Positions 28,075 through 40,082 of a DNA stretch of 64,000 nucleotides are shown in pieces. The stretch is from contig NZ_CP121471.1 in assembly GCF_033954835.1 (NCBI RefSeq), positions 992,001 to 1,056,000 on the forward strand, in the 5' to 3' direction. Positions within the stretch are counted from its first letter, which is position 1, and each line of letters begins with the position of its first letter. The notes beneath the pieces are model-generated. The model saw only the letters and a list, made by a program, of their open reading frames with translations. It did no database searches and was not told the origin of the DNA. Source of the stretch: Thiorhodovibrio frisius (GTDB lineage: Bacteria; Pseudomonadota; Gammaproteobacteria; Chromatiales; Chromatiaceae). Made by a program: the position numbers and the translations under genes.

Positions 28075-28728
28075 TTGCAAGACCTGATGCCACCACCGGA
28101 TGTTGTGCTGCCTGAGTGTGTGACCAGTGCCGTGTCAGAATCCAGTCTGCTGCCCGAATTGATCGACGCCCTGCGCTGCCTGCCCGGAGTCGGGCCTAAG
28201 TCAGCCCAGCGCATGGCGTTTTATTTGCTTGAGCGGGATCGCGACGCCGGTCGGCATTTGGCCAGCATGATGGCAGCCGCCATGGATCGGATCGGGCGTT
28301 GCCAGTCCTGCCGCACTCTGACCGAAGCGCAGCTGTGTGGTATTTGTGCGAATCCAAAGCGCGATCAAAGCCTGGTCTGCGTGGTAGAAGGTCCGTCGGA
28401 CGTTGCGGCAATCGAGCAGGCAACGGAGTTTAGCGGCGGCTATTTTGTGCTTGGCGGACGTCTGTCGCCGCTCGACGGCATCGGCCCGGAAGAACTTGAG
28501 CTTGGGCTCTTGCAGCAAAGGCTTGCCGCAGGCGGCGTGCGCGAGCTTATTTTGGCGATCAGCCCCACCATTGAGGGGAGTGCCACTTCGCACTATATCG
28601 CCGAGATGGCCGCCGCTGTGAAGGTGCCTGTCACGCGCATCGCCCACGGCGTGCCTCTGGGCGGGGAGCTTGAGTATGTCGATGGTGGCACCCTGGCCCA
28701 TGCCTTCTGCGGTCGCCAGCCGGTTTGA
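28075..28728 (+). CDS. recR: recombination mediator RecR
   Basis: 217 residues. A helix-hairpin-helix ([15 protein letters not shown]), a C4 zinc finger (CQSC and CGIC) and a Toprim domain ([10 protein letters not shown]) follow in the RecR order. With RecF and RecO it loads RecA on gaps. The start is TTG 28075 or ATG 28087; about 18 residues precede the usual N-terminus, so a later start is possible. Confidence 0.95.
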   Translation: MQDLMPPPDVVLPECVTSAVSESSLLPELIDALRCLPGVGPKSAQRMAFYLLERDRDAGRHLASMMAAAMDRIGRCQSCRTLTEAQLCGICANPKRDQSLVCVVEGPSDVAAIEQATEFSGGYFVLGGRLSPLDGIGPEELELGLLQQRLAAGGVRELILAISPTIEGSATSHYIAEMAAAVKVPVTRIAHGVPLGGELEYVDGGTLAHAFCGRQPV

Positions 28729-28796
28729 GTTTTCCTTCCGTGCATCGCTCCGAGATGGCAGAATGCGAAACAGCATTATCAGGAGGCCGAGAAGTT

Positions 28797-29141
28797 ATGT
28801 CAGAGACTGTGTTCGGTAAAATCGCGCGCGGGGAGATGGACGCCGACATCCTTTATCAGGATGACGAGGTTGTCGCCTTTCGCGATCTGAATCCTCAGGC
28901 TCCGGTGCATATTCTGATTATCCCGCGCAAGCCTATTGCCACACTGAACGACGTCTCCGCCGAGGATGCCGCTCTGATCGGGCGTTTGTTTCAGGTCGCA
29001 TCCATGTTGGCCGCGCGCGAAGGCGTGGCCGAGCAGGGCTATCGCACCGTCATCAACTGCAACGCCCAGGGCGGGCAGACGGTTTATCATCTGCATGTGC
29101 ACCTGCTTGGCGGTCGTGCGTTGCAGTGGCCGCCGGGTTAG
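28797..29141 (+). CDS. hinT: HIT-family purine nucleoside phosphoramidase
   Basis: 114 residues with the histidine triad HLHVH near the C-terminus and an HILIIPRKP segment. HinT enzymes hydrolyse AMP-lysine and related phosphoramidates. ATG 28797 is preceded by AGGAGG (28781-28786); longer in-frame starts are not needed. It lies between recR and minC. Confidence 0.93.
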   Translation: MSETVFGKIARGEMDADILYQDDEVVAFRDLNPQAPVHILIIPRKPIATLNDVSAEDAALIGRLFQVASMLAAREGVAEQGYRTVINCNAQGGQTVYHLHVHLLGGRALQWPPG

Positions 29142-29161
29142 TGGTAGGCGGAGAATTGACT

Positions 29162-30013
29162 GTGGAGACAGAATCCGAACAGAATGGCTCGCAAAACGTC
29201 CTGGAGATCAAGGCCGCGTCTTTTACGCTCCCTGTGATTCGGGTGTTGCGGGTGGATATGAACGAGATTGCCGATGAGATCACTGCCAAGGTCGAGCAGG
29301 CACCTGATTTTTTTCGGCATGCTCCAGTGGTCATTGATCTGACTGGGCTCGATGATCCCGCCGCCGAGATCAATTTTCCACAGCTCGTCGGGATGTTGCG
29401 TGGCTATGGTATGCTGCCCATCGGGTTACGCGGTGGCAGTCCGGAGCAGCAGAGTGCGGCTCGAGCGATGGAGTTGGTGTTGATGAGCGACGGCGGCCAC
29501 CGACGCATGCATCAGATCCCCGTTAACGACGAGTCGAACGCGCAGGCACACAAGCAGGCGGAAAACCGACAGGCCGGCGAAAATGCCGCGCATGAGAATC
29601 CAGATCAAGACGAAGCAGCCCAGACTGAATCAAGCCAGTCCGAATCAAGAACCGGCGACACAGCAGTCGAAGGTGTTGGTATCGAGTTTGGCTCCACGCT
29701 GATCAACCGCCCCGTGCGATCTGGGCAAAAGGTCTATGCCGCCGGCGGCGATTTAACGGTCACCGCTGCGGTCAACTCGGGGGCCGAGTTGATGGCCGAT
29801 GGCAATATCCACATCTACGGCCCGCTGCGCGGTCGGGTATTTGCCGGGATCAAGGGTGATACCCGGGCGCGGATATTCTGTCAGGATTTACAGGCGGAAC
29901 TGGTGGCGGTGGCAGGTCATTACCGCGTGAGCGAGAATATTCCGGCCAACCTCAAGAATGCCAGAGTGCAGATTTATCTCGATCAGGACACTCTGCGGAT
30001 CGAGCCTTTTTGA
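29162..30013 (+). CDS. minC: septum site-determining protein MinC
   Basis: About 283 residues. The N-terminal FtsZ-inhibiting domain (LEIKAASFTLPVIRV) and the C-terminal beta-helix domain (RSGQKVYAAGGDLTV, GNIHIYGPLRGR) are clear. They are joined by a linker of about 50 residues, very rich in Gln, Glu, Asn and Ser, longer than in E. coli. The start is taken as GTG 29162, with GGAG 8 nt upstream; GTG 29126 would overlap hinT. It works with MinD to block division at the poles. Confidence 0.92.
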   Translation: METESEQNGSQNVLEIKAASFTLPVIRVLRVDMNEIADEITAKVEQAPDFFRHAPVVIDLTGLDDPAAEINFPQLVGMLRGYGMLPIGLRGGSPEQQSAARAMELVLMSDGGHRRMHQIPVNDESNAQAHKQAENRQAGENAAHENPDQDEAAQTESSQSESRTGDTAVEGVGIEFGSTLINRPVRSGQKVYAAGGDLTVTAAVNSGAELMADGNIHIYGPLRGRVFAGIKGDTRARIFCQDLQAELVAVAGHYRVSENIPANLKNARVQIYLDQDTLRIEPF

Positions 30014-30015
30014 CC

Positions 30016-30032
30016 GGGCTATGCCCTTTTTT
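30016..30032 (+). terminator. short hairpin with T6 after minC
   Basis: GGGC-TAT-GCCC followed by TTTTTT. The stem is only 4 bp, so termination is probably partial. The 140-bp gap before minD suggests that minDE may have an additional promoter. Confidence 0.35.
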
Positions 30033-30153
30033 GGCTGCTGTTTGCTGTTGCTAGTGCAGTCTGTTTTTCGGCAAGATATCGGTCTGTTTATTACCTGAAG
30101 GCAGCGGGGCAATATGTGTTGGCAGCCGAATGTGTTAGCAGGAGGATCAATCC

Positions 30154-30963
30154 TTGGCTAGAGTTATCGTAATCACCTCGGGCAAAGGTGGTGTCGGCAA
30201 AACGACGACGGCAGCAGCTATGGCCATGGGCCTTGCGCAAAAGGGCCACCGGACCGCAGTGATCGATTTCGACGTCGGCTTGCGCAACCTGGATTTAGTG
30301 CTCGGCTGCGAGCGTCGTGTGGTCTATGATTTCGTCAACGTGATCAACGGCGAGGCCAGGCTGAACCAGGCCCTGATCCGCGACAAGCGTTGCGACAAGC
30401 TTTCGATACTGCCGGCCTCCCAGACGCGGGACAAGGACGCGCTCAGCATCGAGGGGGTGGGGCGAGTGCTCGACGACCTGGCCCAAGAGCACGACTATAT
30501 TATTTGCGATTCCCCCGCTGGGATTGAGCACGGCGCTCTGATGGCCATGTACTACGCCGACGATGCCGTGGTGGTGACTAACCCCGAGGTGTCCTCGGTG
30601 CGGGATTCTGACCGCATGCTTGGCATCCTCTCGAGTAAGTCCCGGCGTGCCGAACAAAATCTTGATCGGATCAACGAGCACTTGCTGCTTACGCGCTATA
30701 GCCCCGAACGGGTTGAGCGCGGCGAGATGCTCAGCGTGGCTGATGTGCAGGAAATCCTGTCACTCAAAATGCTCGGCGTCATTCCGGAGTCCCAGGCGGT
30801 CCTGAACGCTTCCAACTCGGGCATTCCGGTTATTCTCGATACCAACTCCAATGCTGGCCAGGCTTATCAGGATATGGTCTTGCGCTATCTTGGTCAGGAG
30901 GTTCCCCTGCGTTTTATGTCCGCCGATAAGCCTGGATTTTTCGGGCGTTTGTTCGGAGGCTAA
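30154..30963 (+). CDS. minD: septum site-determining ATPase MinD
   Basis: 269 residues with the deviant Walker A GKGGVGKTTT, DFDVGLRNLD and YIICDSPAGIE. The C-terminus (PGFFGRLFGG) is the amphipathic membrane-targeting helix. The start is a TTG at 30154, supported by AGGAGG (30140-30145) at 8-nt spacing and by the exact N-terminus ARVIVITSGKGG. It recruits MinC to the membrane and oscillates with MinE. Confidence 0.97.
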   Translation: MARVIVITSGKGGVGKTTTAAAMAMGLAQKGHRTAVIDFDVGLRNLDLVLGCERRVVYDFVNVINGEARLNQALIRDKRCDKLSILPASQTRDKDALSIEGVGRVLDDLAQEHDYIICDSPAGIEHGALMAMYYADDAVVVTNPEVSSVRDSDRMLGILSSKSRRAEQNLDRINEHLLLTRYSPERVERGEMLSVADVQEILSLKMLGVIPESQAVLNASNSGIPVILDTNSNAGQAYQDMVLRYLGQEVPLRFMSADKPGFFGRLFGG

Positions 30964-30966
30964 TTT

Positions 30967-33214
<2,248 letters not shown>

Positions 33215-33422
33215 GGTCGGGCTCCGGAAGGTGAAATGGCTTAAATTGACCTTGCATTATACCCGAGGTGCCCCGCACCGGGAGGGTGGCGCCGGTTTGC
33301 GACAGCGGCGCCTGGAGCCCTCGGGCTTGCTGCGCGGCTAGAAAATCAGACGCAAGTTTGCAGGTTCGGCGAATCTGTCGATGGTATCCCGTACGCCGTC
33401 TGCTGCTCGCGGCCTTGTGAGT

Positions 33423-34622
33423 CTAAGATGCGCAATGGCAACGGATGCGCTCAGCAGCTTGGATGCAATCCGCAAGCTCAGGCACCAAGGCAATGCGCAC
33501 ATAGCCGCAGCCGGGGTCTGCACCCTTGGCGCTGGGGCGCGACAGGAAGCGGCCAGGCAATAGGGTCAGATGCTGGCTGGCGAAGAGGTCGCGCACGAAG
33601 CTGGTCTCGTCCTTCTCTGGGGTGCGTGCCCAGAGATAAAAACCGCCCTCGGGCTGGCGGCAGTCGAGCACGCCTTCAAGAATCTCCAGCACTGCTTTAA
33701 ATTTCTCGCGATAAAGCGCGCGGTTCTCGCGCACATGGGTCTCATCCTGCCAGGCGGCTAGGCTGGCATGCTGGTGCGCAATGGGCATGGCGCAGCCGTG
33801 GTAGGTGCGGTAGGCAAAGAATTGTGCAATGAGCTGCGCATCGCCGGCGACAAAGCCGGAACGCAGTCCGGGCGCATTGGAGCGCTTGGACAGGCTGTGA
33901 AAGACCAGGCAGCGACGATAATCGTTCAGGCCCATGGCGGCGGCCGCCTGGAGCAGGCCGACGGGCGGGTTGGACTCGTCCGGGTAGAGTTCGGAGTAGC
34001 ATTCATCGGCGGCAATGATGAAATCATGCCGCTGGGCCAGTGCAATCAGCCGTTGCAGGCTGGCCTGATCCATCACCGCGCCGCTCGGGTTGCCGGGTGA
34101 GCACAAATACAGTAGTTGGCAGCGCTGCCAGGTCGCATCACTGACTCGATCAAAATCGGGCAAAAAGCCATTGCTGGCGGTGCAGGGCAGATAATGTGGC
34201 TCGGCGCGCGCGAGCAGGGCGGCGCCTTCGTAAATCTGATAGAAGGGATTGGGTATCATCACCAGCGGCTGCCTGGCCGGGTCGATTAACGCCTGTGCCA
34301 CCGCGAACAGCGCCTCGCGGGTGCCATTAACTGGCAGGATCTGTGTCTCGGGATCAATGCCGTCCGGGCCAAGATCAAAGCGCCAACTCAGCCAGTCGGC
34401 GATGGCCGCGCGCAAACCAGGCAGGCCGCGAGTGCTGGGGTAGGTCGCCAGATGATGCAGGTGGGCGATGAGCGCATCGCGGATGATGGTCGGCGTGGGA
34501 TGCTTGGGCTCGCCAATAGAGAGCATAATTGGCTTGAGGTTGGCCGGCGGTGTCACGCCCTGCTTGAGCGCAGCGAGCCGTTCAAACGGGTAGGGCTGGA
34601 GTTGGTGTAGTGCGGGGTTCAT
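33423..34622 (-). CDS. dapC: succinyldiaminopimelate transaminase, DapC-like
   Basis: 399 residues, a class I PLP aminotransferase. The PLP lysine is in SLSKRSNAPGLRSGF; other marks are GNPSGAV and AADECYSELY. The start at 34622 (MNPALHQLQPYPFERL) matches the family; an upstream start at 34679 would add 19 unlikely residues. It completes a dapC-dapD-dapE order for diaminopimelate, with 208 bp of non-coding DNA before dapD. Confidence 0.88.
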   Translation of the reverse strand: MNPALHQLQPYPFERLAALKQGVTPPANLKPIMLSIGEPKHPTPTIIRDALIAHLHHLATYPSTRGLPGLRAAIADWLSWRFDLGPDGIDPETQILPVNGTREALFAVAQALIDPARQPLVMIPNPFYQIYEGAALLARAEPHYLPCTASNGFLPDFDRVSDATWQRCQLLYLCSPGNPSGAVMDQASLQRLIALAQRHDFIIAADECYSELYPDESNPPVGLLQAAAAMGLNDYRRCLVFHSLSKRSNAPGLRSGFVAGDAQLIAQFFAYRTYHGCAMPIAHQHASLAAWQDETHVRENRALYREKFKAVLEILEGVLDCRQPEGGFYLWARTPEKDETSFVRDLFASQHLTLLPGRFLSRPSAKGADPGCGYVRIALVPELADCIQAAERIRCHCAS

Positions 34623-34742
34623 GCGGGAAGTGTAGGCTGACGGGGCAATGGCGGCAAATGACAAGATTAACCAGGGCAAGACTGCGCGATTTGATGTCCT
34701 ATCTTCATCAAGGACGCGTCTTGGATAAGACGAGTGACTCCG

Positions 34743-35111
34743 ATGATTTTAAACATTCACCATGTCAGCCTGATCGTCGCTGACACCGAGTGCGCGCTGG
34801 CGTTTTATCATGATCTGCTCGGCTTGCCGCTCGAGCCAAGCCGCCCCGATCTCGGGTTTCCCGGTGCCTGGCTGCGGCTGGGGCCGGCGCAGATTCATTT
34901 ACTGGAACTGCCGAATCCAGACCCTGTGAGCGGGCGCCCCGAGCATGGCGGGCGCGATCGGCATCTGGCCTTGCTGGTGGCTGATCTGGACGCGCTGGCC
35001 GAGCGGTTGCAGGGCGCTGGCGTGGGCTTTACTCGCAGCAAATCCGGTCGGCGGGCGATTTTCTGTCGCGACCCCGACGGGAATGCGCTGGAGTTGATCG
35101 AAGAGGCTTGA
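34743..35111 (+). CDS. VOC-family (glyoxalase/bleomycin resistance fold) protein
   Basis: 122 residues. HHVSLIVADTECALAFYHDLLGL is the first beta-alpha-beta module and CRDPDGNALELIE the end of the second. A histidine near the start and a glutamate near the end could bind a metal. The substrate is unknown. It stands alone and is divergent from the dap genes; GTG 34734 is an alternative start. Confidence 0.8.
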   Translation: MILNIHHVSLIVADTECALAFYHDLLGLPLEPSRPDLGFPGAWLRLGPAQIHLLELPNPDPVSGRPEHGGRDRHLALLVADLDALAERLQGAGVGFTRSKSGRRAIFCRDPDGNALELIEEA

Positions 35112-35253
35112 GCCTGGTCTCGGCTTGATCCTGATCCAAAAAACCGCGCGACCAGCATGCGCGAACCCAGGCGCCGGCCTCTGCTAGAATGCCGCCCGCG
35201 TCTTGATCCCAAAAACGCGCGTTCATTGCCCAGCTCGAGGTTACTGCTATCCC

Positions 35254-36672
35254 ATGACCACCGTTCGCACCCGTTTCGCCCCCTCGCCAACCGGCTTTCT
35301 GCATGTCGGCGGTGCCCGTACTGCCTTGTTTTCCTATCTCTTCGCGCGCAAGCACGGCGGGCAGTTCATTCTGCGCATCGAGGATACCGATCTTGAGCGC
35401 TCCACGCCTGAGTCGGTTAATGCCATTCTTGAGGGCATGACCTGGCTGGGGCTGGATTATGACGAAGGGCCTTTTTACCAGACCCAGCGCTTTGATCGGT
35501 ACCATGCCGTCATCGACGAACTGCTCGACAAAGGGCTGGCCTATCGCTGTAGCTGCCCCAAGGAGCGGCTGGAGAAGCTGCGCGAGCGTCAGATGGCGGC
35601 CAAGGTCAAGCCGCGCTATGACGGGCATTGTCGTGGTAAGAACATCGACCCGAACGAGCCCCATGTGGTGCGTTTTTCCAATCCGGTCGAGGGGCTGGTG
35701 GTGGTCGATGACCGCGTGCGCGGGAAAGTGCCTTTCAACAATAACGAACTCGATGACCTCATCATCCGCCGCAGCGACGGTTCGCCCACCTACAATCTCA
35801 CCGTGGTGGTCGACGATGCCGAGATGAATATTACCGATGTGATCCGTGGCGATGATCATCTCGGCAATACTGCGCGCCAGATCAATATCCTGCGTGCCTG
35901 GGGCAAGGAGCCGCCGCGCTATGCCCATCTGCCGATGATTCTTGGCGAGGATGGTAGCCGGCTTTCAAAACGCCATGGCGCGGTCAGTGTGATTGCCTTC
36001 CGCGATCAGGGCTATTTGCCTGAGGCATTGCTGAACTATCTGGTGCGCTTGGGCTGGTCGCATGGCGATCAGGAAATTTTCTCCATCGACGAGATGATCG
36101 CGCTTTTTGATCTCGGGTCCGTCAACAAGGCGGCGTCTTCGTTCGATTATGACAAGCTTGCCTGGGTTAATCAGCACTATCTCCAGCATGGAGATGCCAA
36201 GCGCATCGCTCATCTGCTGAGCCCCCATCTCGGCCATTTGGGCATTGACCCGAGCACCGGGCCTGAGTTGGCGGCGGTGGTCGAGGCGCAGGCTCCGCGT
36301 GCCAAGACGCTGAGAGAACTGGCTGAAATTAGCACCTTCATCTATCAGGATTTTGACGACTACGATGCCGCTGCGGCCAAGAAGCATTTGCGCCCAGTGG
36401 CGCGGGAGCCGCTTGAGCGTATGCGCGCGGCCCTAGAGATGCTGGCACTAGAGGACTGGCAGCCTGAGATGTTGCATCATCAGGTCGATCAGGTCGCTGC
36501 TGAGTTGGACCTGGCGATGGGCAAGGTGGCTCAGCCGCTGCGGGTGGCTGTGGTTGGGCGCGCTGCTTCGCCCGGCATCGATGTGACCCTGCATTTGGTC
36601 GGCAAGGAGACCGTGTTGCGTCGCATCGACCGCGCGCTTGATTTTATCCATGCGCGCGAGGCTCAAGCCTGA
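35254..36672 (+). CDS. gltX: glutamate--tRNA ligase
   Basis: 472 residues, class I synthetase. The HIGH-type motif is in [12 protein letters not shown] and the KMSKS-type motif is SRLSKRHG. A zinc site is suggested by CSCPKERL and the cysteine in DGHCRGK. ATG 35254 gives the conserved N-terminus [13 protein letters not shown]; upstream in-frame codons do not. It charges tRNA-Glu and also feeds tetrapyrrole synthesis. Confidence 0.97.
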   Translation: MTTVRTRFAPSPTGFLHVGGARTALFSYLFARKHGGQFILRIEDTDLERSTPESVNAILEGMTWLGLDYDEGPFYQTQRFDRYHAVIDELLDKGLAYRCSCPKERLEKLRERQMAAKVKPRYDGHCRGKNIDPNEPHVVRFSNPVEGLVVVDDRVRGKVPFNNNELDDLIIRRSDGSPTYNLTVVVDDAEMNITDVIRGDDHLGNTARQINILRAWGKEPPRYAHLPMILGEDGSRLSKRHGAVSVIAFRDQGYLPEALLNYLVRLGWSHGDQEIFSIDEMIALFDLGSVNKAASSFDYDKLAWVNQHYLQHGDAKRIAHLLSPHLGHLGIDPSTGPELAAVVEAQAPRAKTLRELAEISTFIYQDFDDYDAAAAKKHLRPVAREPLERMRAALEMLALEDWQPEMLHHQVDQVAAELDLAMGKVAQPLRVAVVGRAASPGIDVTLHLVGKETVLRRIDRALDFIHAREAQA

Positions 36673-36714
36673 CGGCGGCCTTTGCCGCGCGCGTCGCTCA
36701 GGGGTTGCCCGGAT

Positions 36715-37464
36715 TCAGCGGCTCTCAAGGCTCGCTGGGCTGCGCGGGTTTTTCGGCGGCGGGGTGAAAAGTGCCCGGGTCTCAGCGGATGGACGCGGGC
36801 TGATTTGTGGGTCGAAATGGTAGCCGAACCAGGAAATATCCCGCGCAAAATAGCGGGCGATCCATTCTGCCGTTTCGTCCGTGTAGTAGTGGCGATAATC
36901 GCGCTTGCGCTCTGGTGCGCGCCGATGGTGCGGCAAGGGGCGGGGCCTCAGCCCAAGATGGCGGCAGATGTGCTGAAAGTCGTCATCGAGCTGTTCATAA
37001 CGGCCGATAAAGTCCACGCAAGGCCGGCCATCCAGATCGACCAGATAATTGCTCTGGCGCTCGATGGAGGTATCGATGTGATACTGATAAGGCCGCGCGG
37101 GATCGAGTTTCCAGCGTAAAAAATCGCTGAAATTGTCATGGCCGCCCAGATAATGCGGACGCTCGCGGCGGATGTGATGATAGGAGCTGACTTGCAGATC
37201 CCAAGGGTTGCGAACAAAGGCGAACTTAAACAGCCCATCGAACACCTCGCGCGGTAGCAACTCCTTGGCGGCGATGATCCGGGCATGACGTGGCAGCTTG
37301 AGCGCCAGGCGATGGCCGCTCAGATGACTGAAGCGCGCGCATAGAAACATCGGCCAATACCAGGGGTCGCGCCAGCGTTGGCGGCTCAGCGCCGCGCGCA
37401 GGCTGGTGCCACCAGTCTTGGCAATATGAACGAACAAAAAACCATGGCCGGGCGAGAGCAGCAT
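36715..37464 (-). CDS. sulfotransferase family protein
   Basis: 249 residues. The 5'-phosphosulfate-binding loop is FVHIAKTGGTSL and the 3'-phosphate-binding segment is FAFVRNPWDLQVSSY, as in carbohydrate sulfotransferases that use PAPS. YRYYTDETAEWIARYFARDI-like sequence at the C-terminus is normal. It probably sulfates a surface polysaccharide. No partner glycan gene is adjacent. Confidence 0.88.
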   Translation of the reverse strand: MLLSPGHGFLFVHIAKTGGTSLRAALSRQRWRDPWYWPMFLCARFSHLSGHRLALKLPRHARIIAAKELLPREVFDGLFKFAFVRNPWDLQVSSYHHIRRERPHYLGGHDNFSDFLRWKLDPARPYQYHIDTSIERQSNYLVDLDGRPCVDFIGRYEQLDDDFQHICRHLGLRPRPLPHHRRAPERKRDYRHYYTDETAEWIARYFARDISWFGYHFDPQISPRPSAETRALFTPPPKNPRSPASLESR

Positions 37465-37597
37465 GGCGCTATTCTAGCCTGAATTTGGCCCGAATCTGAT
37501 CGGGAACTGGCCAACCTCTGGTCGGAATCTGGCCTGAGCGGACGCAGTGCGGCCTCGCCGGATGGTTTCTTTGCGTGATGCGCTCTTGGTGAGGGGC

Positions 37598-38428
37598 TCA
37601 GACTGGATCGGATTCCCGTGGCACTAGGTCTCGGTATGCGTGCCAGGTGGCATGCCCGAGCAGCGGCATGGCGATGGCGAGCCCGACGTAAAAGGTCACA
37701 AAGCCCAAGCCGATGACCATCACAATGATGGTTGCCCACAAACCCATCGGCAGCCAGTTGGTGGTGACCGCCTTCACGCTGGTGCGAATGGCGGTGAGAC
37801 CGTCGATTTTCCGATCCACCAGCATGGGCACCGAAATGGCACTGATGGCATAGGCCAGTCCTGCCAGTACAAAGCCGACCAATACGCTCGCAAAGACAAA
37901 AGCATTATTCTCGCCGGACAAGAAGACCACGCTGAAGAAGCTCTCCAGTGGCGGTTGCAGATTGGTATAAAGCATCGCAAAAAGCACGAAATTCGCCAGC
38001 ATCCAGAACTGCATAATGAGAATTAGCCCGGCGGTAATAATGCTGAGCTGCCCCTGGTTACGCTTCCATGCCTCGAGCGCGTTGCAAAACTGCAAAGGTT
38101 CTCCGCGTTCGAGATGCGCGCTGATCTGATAGAGCCCCAGCCCGACCACAGGTGCGAGCAGATAAAAGCCAGCGGCAAGAAAAGGCACGATAAACACATA
38201 GCCCTCAGACACCAGCGCCCAAGTCATTAGCGCGCTGATCAGCACCACGACCGCTCCATAGGTCAGGCTGTAGCGACGCGCCTGCTGGATGTCCTGCCAG
38301 CCTTTTCTGAGCCATTCCCAGGGTTGGGCAGGCGTGATGCGGTTGACGCGGATGCCGTCGTCCGGGGTTGCGCTTGGCACTGCGACCCGATCAATGCTTG
38401 GGGCCTGATCGATAGTTGGATTTTCCAT
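37598..38428 (-). CDS. DUF2189 integral membrane protein
   Basis: 276 residues with about six membrane segments (first at about 58-78). A soluble N-terminal stretch includes RVNRITPAQPWEWLRKGWQDI, typical of DUF2189 proteins. The protein family has no known function. AGGAG precedes the ATG on the minus strand. Confidence 0.8.
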   Translation of the reverse strand: MENPTIDQAPSIDRVAVPSATPDDGIRVNRITPAQPWEWLRKGWQDIQQARRYSLTYGAVVVLISALMTWALVSEGYVFIVPFLAAGFYLLAPVVGLGLYQISAHLERGEPLQFCNALEAWKRNQGQLSIITAGLILIMQFWMLANFVLFAMLYTNLQPPLESFFSVVFLSGENNAFVFASVLVGFVLAGLAYAISAISVPMLVDRKIDGLTAIRTSVKAVTTNWLPMGLWATIIVMVIGLGFVTFYVGLAIAMPLLGHATWHAYRDLVPRESDPV

Positions 38429-38870
38429 GCTGAACTCCTCTTTTGATGGTCAGGGCTTGATGGGTCAGCCCTTGCGGCGCTGCGGGCGTAATGGCGACCA
38501 CCCGTCGCAGGCTTGGTTCTTGTAATCGTTGCATCAGCGGATGACGGGCCTGGTCGACCTGACCGGGCGCGGGTTTTGAACACCAGCCGCCAGGAAAAGA
38601 CCAAGTAAATTTGTCATCCACTGCCATGGATAGTCGCGAAAAAATCCCCGAATTTCAAGCAGGATTCGATCAGTGGTGGTCCAAGATCCAGCATCGCTTT
38701 GGCTGCGCCGACATGGTGCGCTGATTGTTGCCTTTCGCACCAATCGAGAGCCATGCACCCTGTCTTTGTCCCAACTTGGAGGCGGTCATGTCTGGCCGTG
38801 CTAAGCCCATCTGGTACTGGCGTGATTTGTGCACTGATGCCTGACAGGACAGGTAGCAGGAGCACCGGCG
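38429..38870. other. intergenic region with one possible 32-codon ORF
   Basis: A plus-strand frame from ATG 38626 to TGA 38722-38724 encodes a 32-residue peptide (MDSREKIPEFQAGFDQWW at the start). It has no good ribosome site. It could be a small protein or a decayed fragment. Nothing else is seen here apart from the leader of the ATP-grasp gene. Confidence 0.25.
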
Positions 38871-39953
38871 ATGGGACGCAGAATTCTTAACCACGACATC
38901 ATGAACTGCACCGCCGACGGAGTGCTGGGAAATCATCTTTATTCGGGGCGAGCGGTGGGCATCAGCAATACTGACGATATCCTGATGCTGCATCCGCAAT
39001 TGCAACACGACTGGGATGCCCTCTGCGCCCATTATCAGCGGATCGGGCTCGACCACAGCCGACAGGTGGTCTGGGATGTTGATCGCGGGCGCCTGAGCGA
39101 CTTTGCAGACCATCAGCCATCCCTGTTCTTTTTCGGCCCCGAGGAGCACCAGGTGCGTCCCGATCCGGCCTGGCATGACGCAGTGGTCAGCATGAATTGC
39201 AAGAATGCCTTCATGACCCATGCCGAGCGACTGGGGGTGCCGGTGCCCCTGACCCGGTGTTTCGCCGATGTGGGGGCTATCGGAGAGCATGCCATTGCCG
39301 AGACCCAGTTTCCCTGCTACCTGAAGGCGTCGGTGTCGGTCTCGGGCGTGGGCATTTTTCGCTGCACAGATGCGGACGCACTGCGCCGAGCCTGTAGCGA
39401 ACTCGCCCCCGGCACAGCGGTGCAAATCCAGCAGGAAGTGCGGGCCGAGACCTTTCTAAACCTGCAATACCAAAGCGATAACGGTCGCGCCGAGCGCCTG
39501 GCGGCAACCGAGCAAGTGCTCGACGGCTATGTGCATCAGGGCAACCGCCACCCGGCGGCGCATGCGCCCTGGGAATTGGTCGACCCGCTGGCCGACTGGC
39601 TGGGCGAGGTCGGCATGCGCGGTGTCTTTGCCTTTGATCTGGCCGTTATTGAGGAGCCAGATGGCAATGAGTATCTGGCCATTGAGTGCAATCCGCGCTT
39701 CAATGGGGCTTCTTATCCCACACTCATCGCGCAGAAGCTCGGCATTTCCGATTGGCTGGCGCTGGCCTTCGGCACCCGGCACCGGCGCCTGGCCGATCTG
39801 GACCTCAGTGGCCTGGAGTATAATCCCGCCACGGGCACCGGCGTGGTGCTGGTCAATTGGGGGCCAATTCAGGTGGGCAAATTCCTTGCGCTGCTGGCCG
39901 GTAAGCGCGACCGGCAGCAAGCCCTGGCTGTTGAGTTGCAGGGGCGGCTTTAA
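38871..39953 (+). CDS. ATP-grasp ligase family protein
   Basis: 360 residues. The N-terminal domain is a pre-ATP-grasp fold; the ATP-grasp part shows FPCYLKASVSVSGVGIF (nucleotide lysine), GVFAFDLAVIE and LAIECNPRFNGASYP, with the metal ligands E and N. AGGAG precedes the ATG. Enzymes of this type activate a carboxylate as acyl phosphate and join it to an amine or thiol. An isoaspartyl peptidase gene follows 129 bp downstream, which suggests a peptide made and later degraded through a beta-aspartyl or similar bond. The substrates are unknown. Confidence 0.8.
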   Translation: MGRRILNHDIMNCTADGVLGNHLYSGRAVGISNTDDILMLHPQLQHDWDALCAHYQRIGLDHSRQVVWDVDRGRLSDFADHQPSLFFFGPEEHQVRPDPAWHDAVVSMNCKNAFMTHAERLGVPVPLTRCFADVGAIGEHAIAETQFPCYLKASVSVSGVGIFRCTDADALRRACSELAPGTAVQIQQEVRAETFLNLQYQSDNGRAERLAATEQVLDGYVHQGNRHPAAHAPWELVDPLADWLGEVGMRGVFAFDLAVIEEPDGNEYLAIECNPRFNGASYPTLIAQKLGISDWLALAFGTRHRRLADLDLSGLEYNPATGTGVVLVNWGPIQVGKFLALLAGKRDRQQALAVELQGRL

Positions 39954-40082
39954 TCTCAGCGCCATTCTAAAGAAATAGAAATCGACCTTGCCGAGATCAT
40001 CGGTCGCGCGTCGCGGCCGATCCGGATATCTTCTGCTGTTTTATGCTTGCGGCGCTTCGCCGCGCGCCTCAAGGCTCCTTAA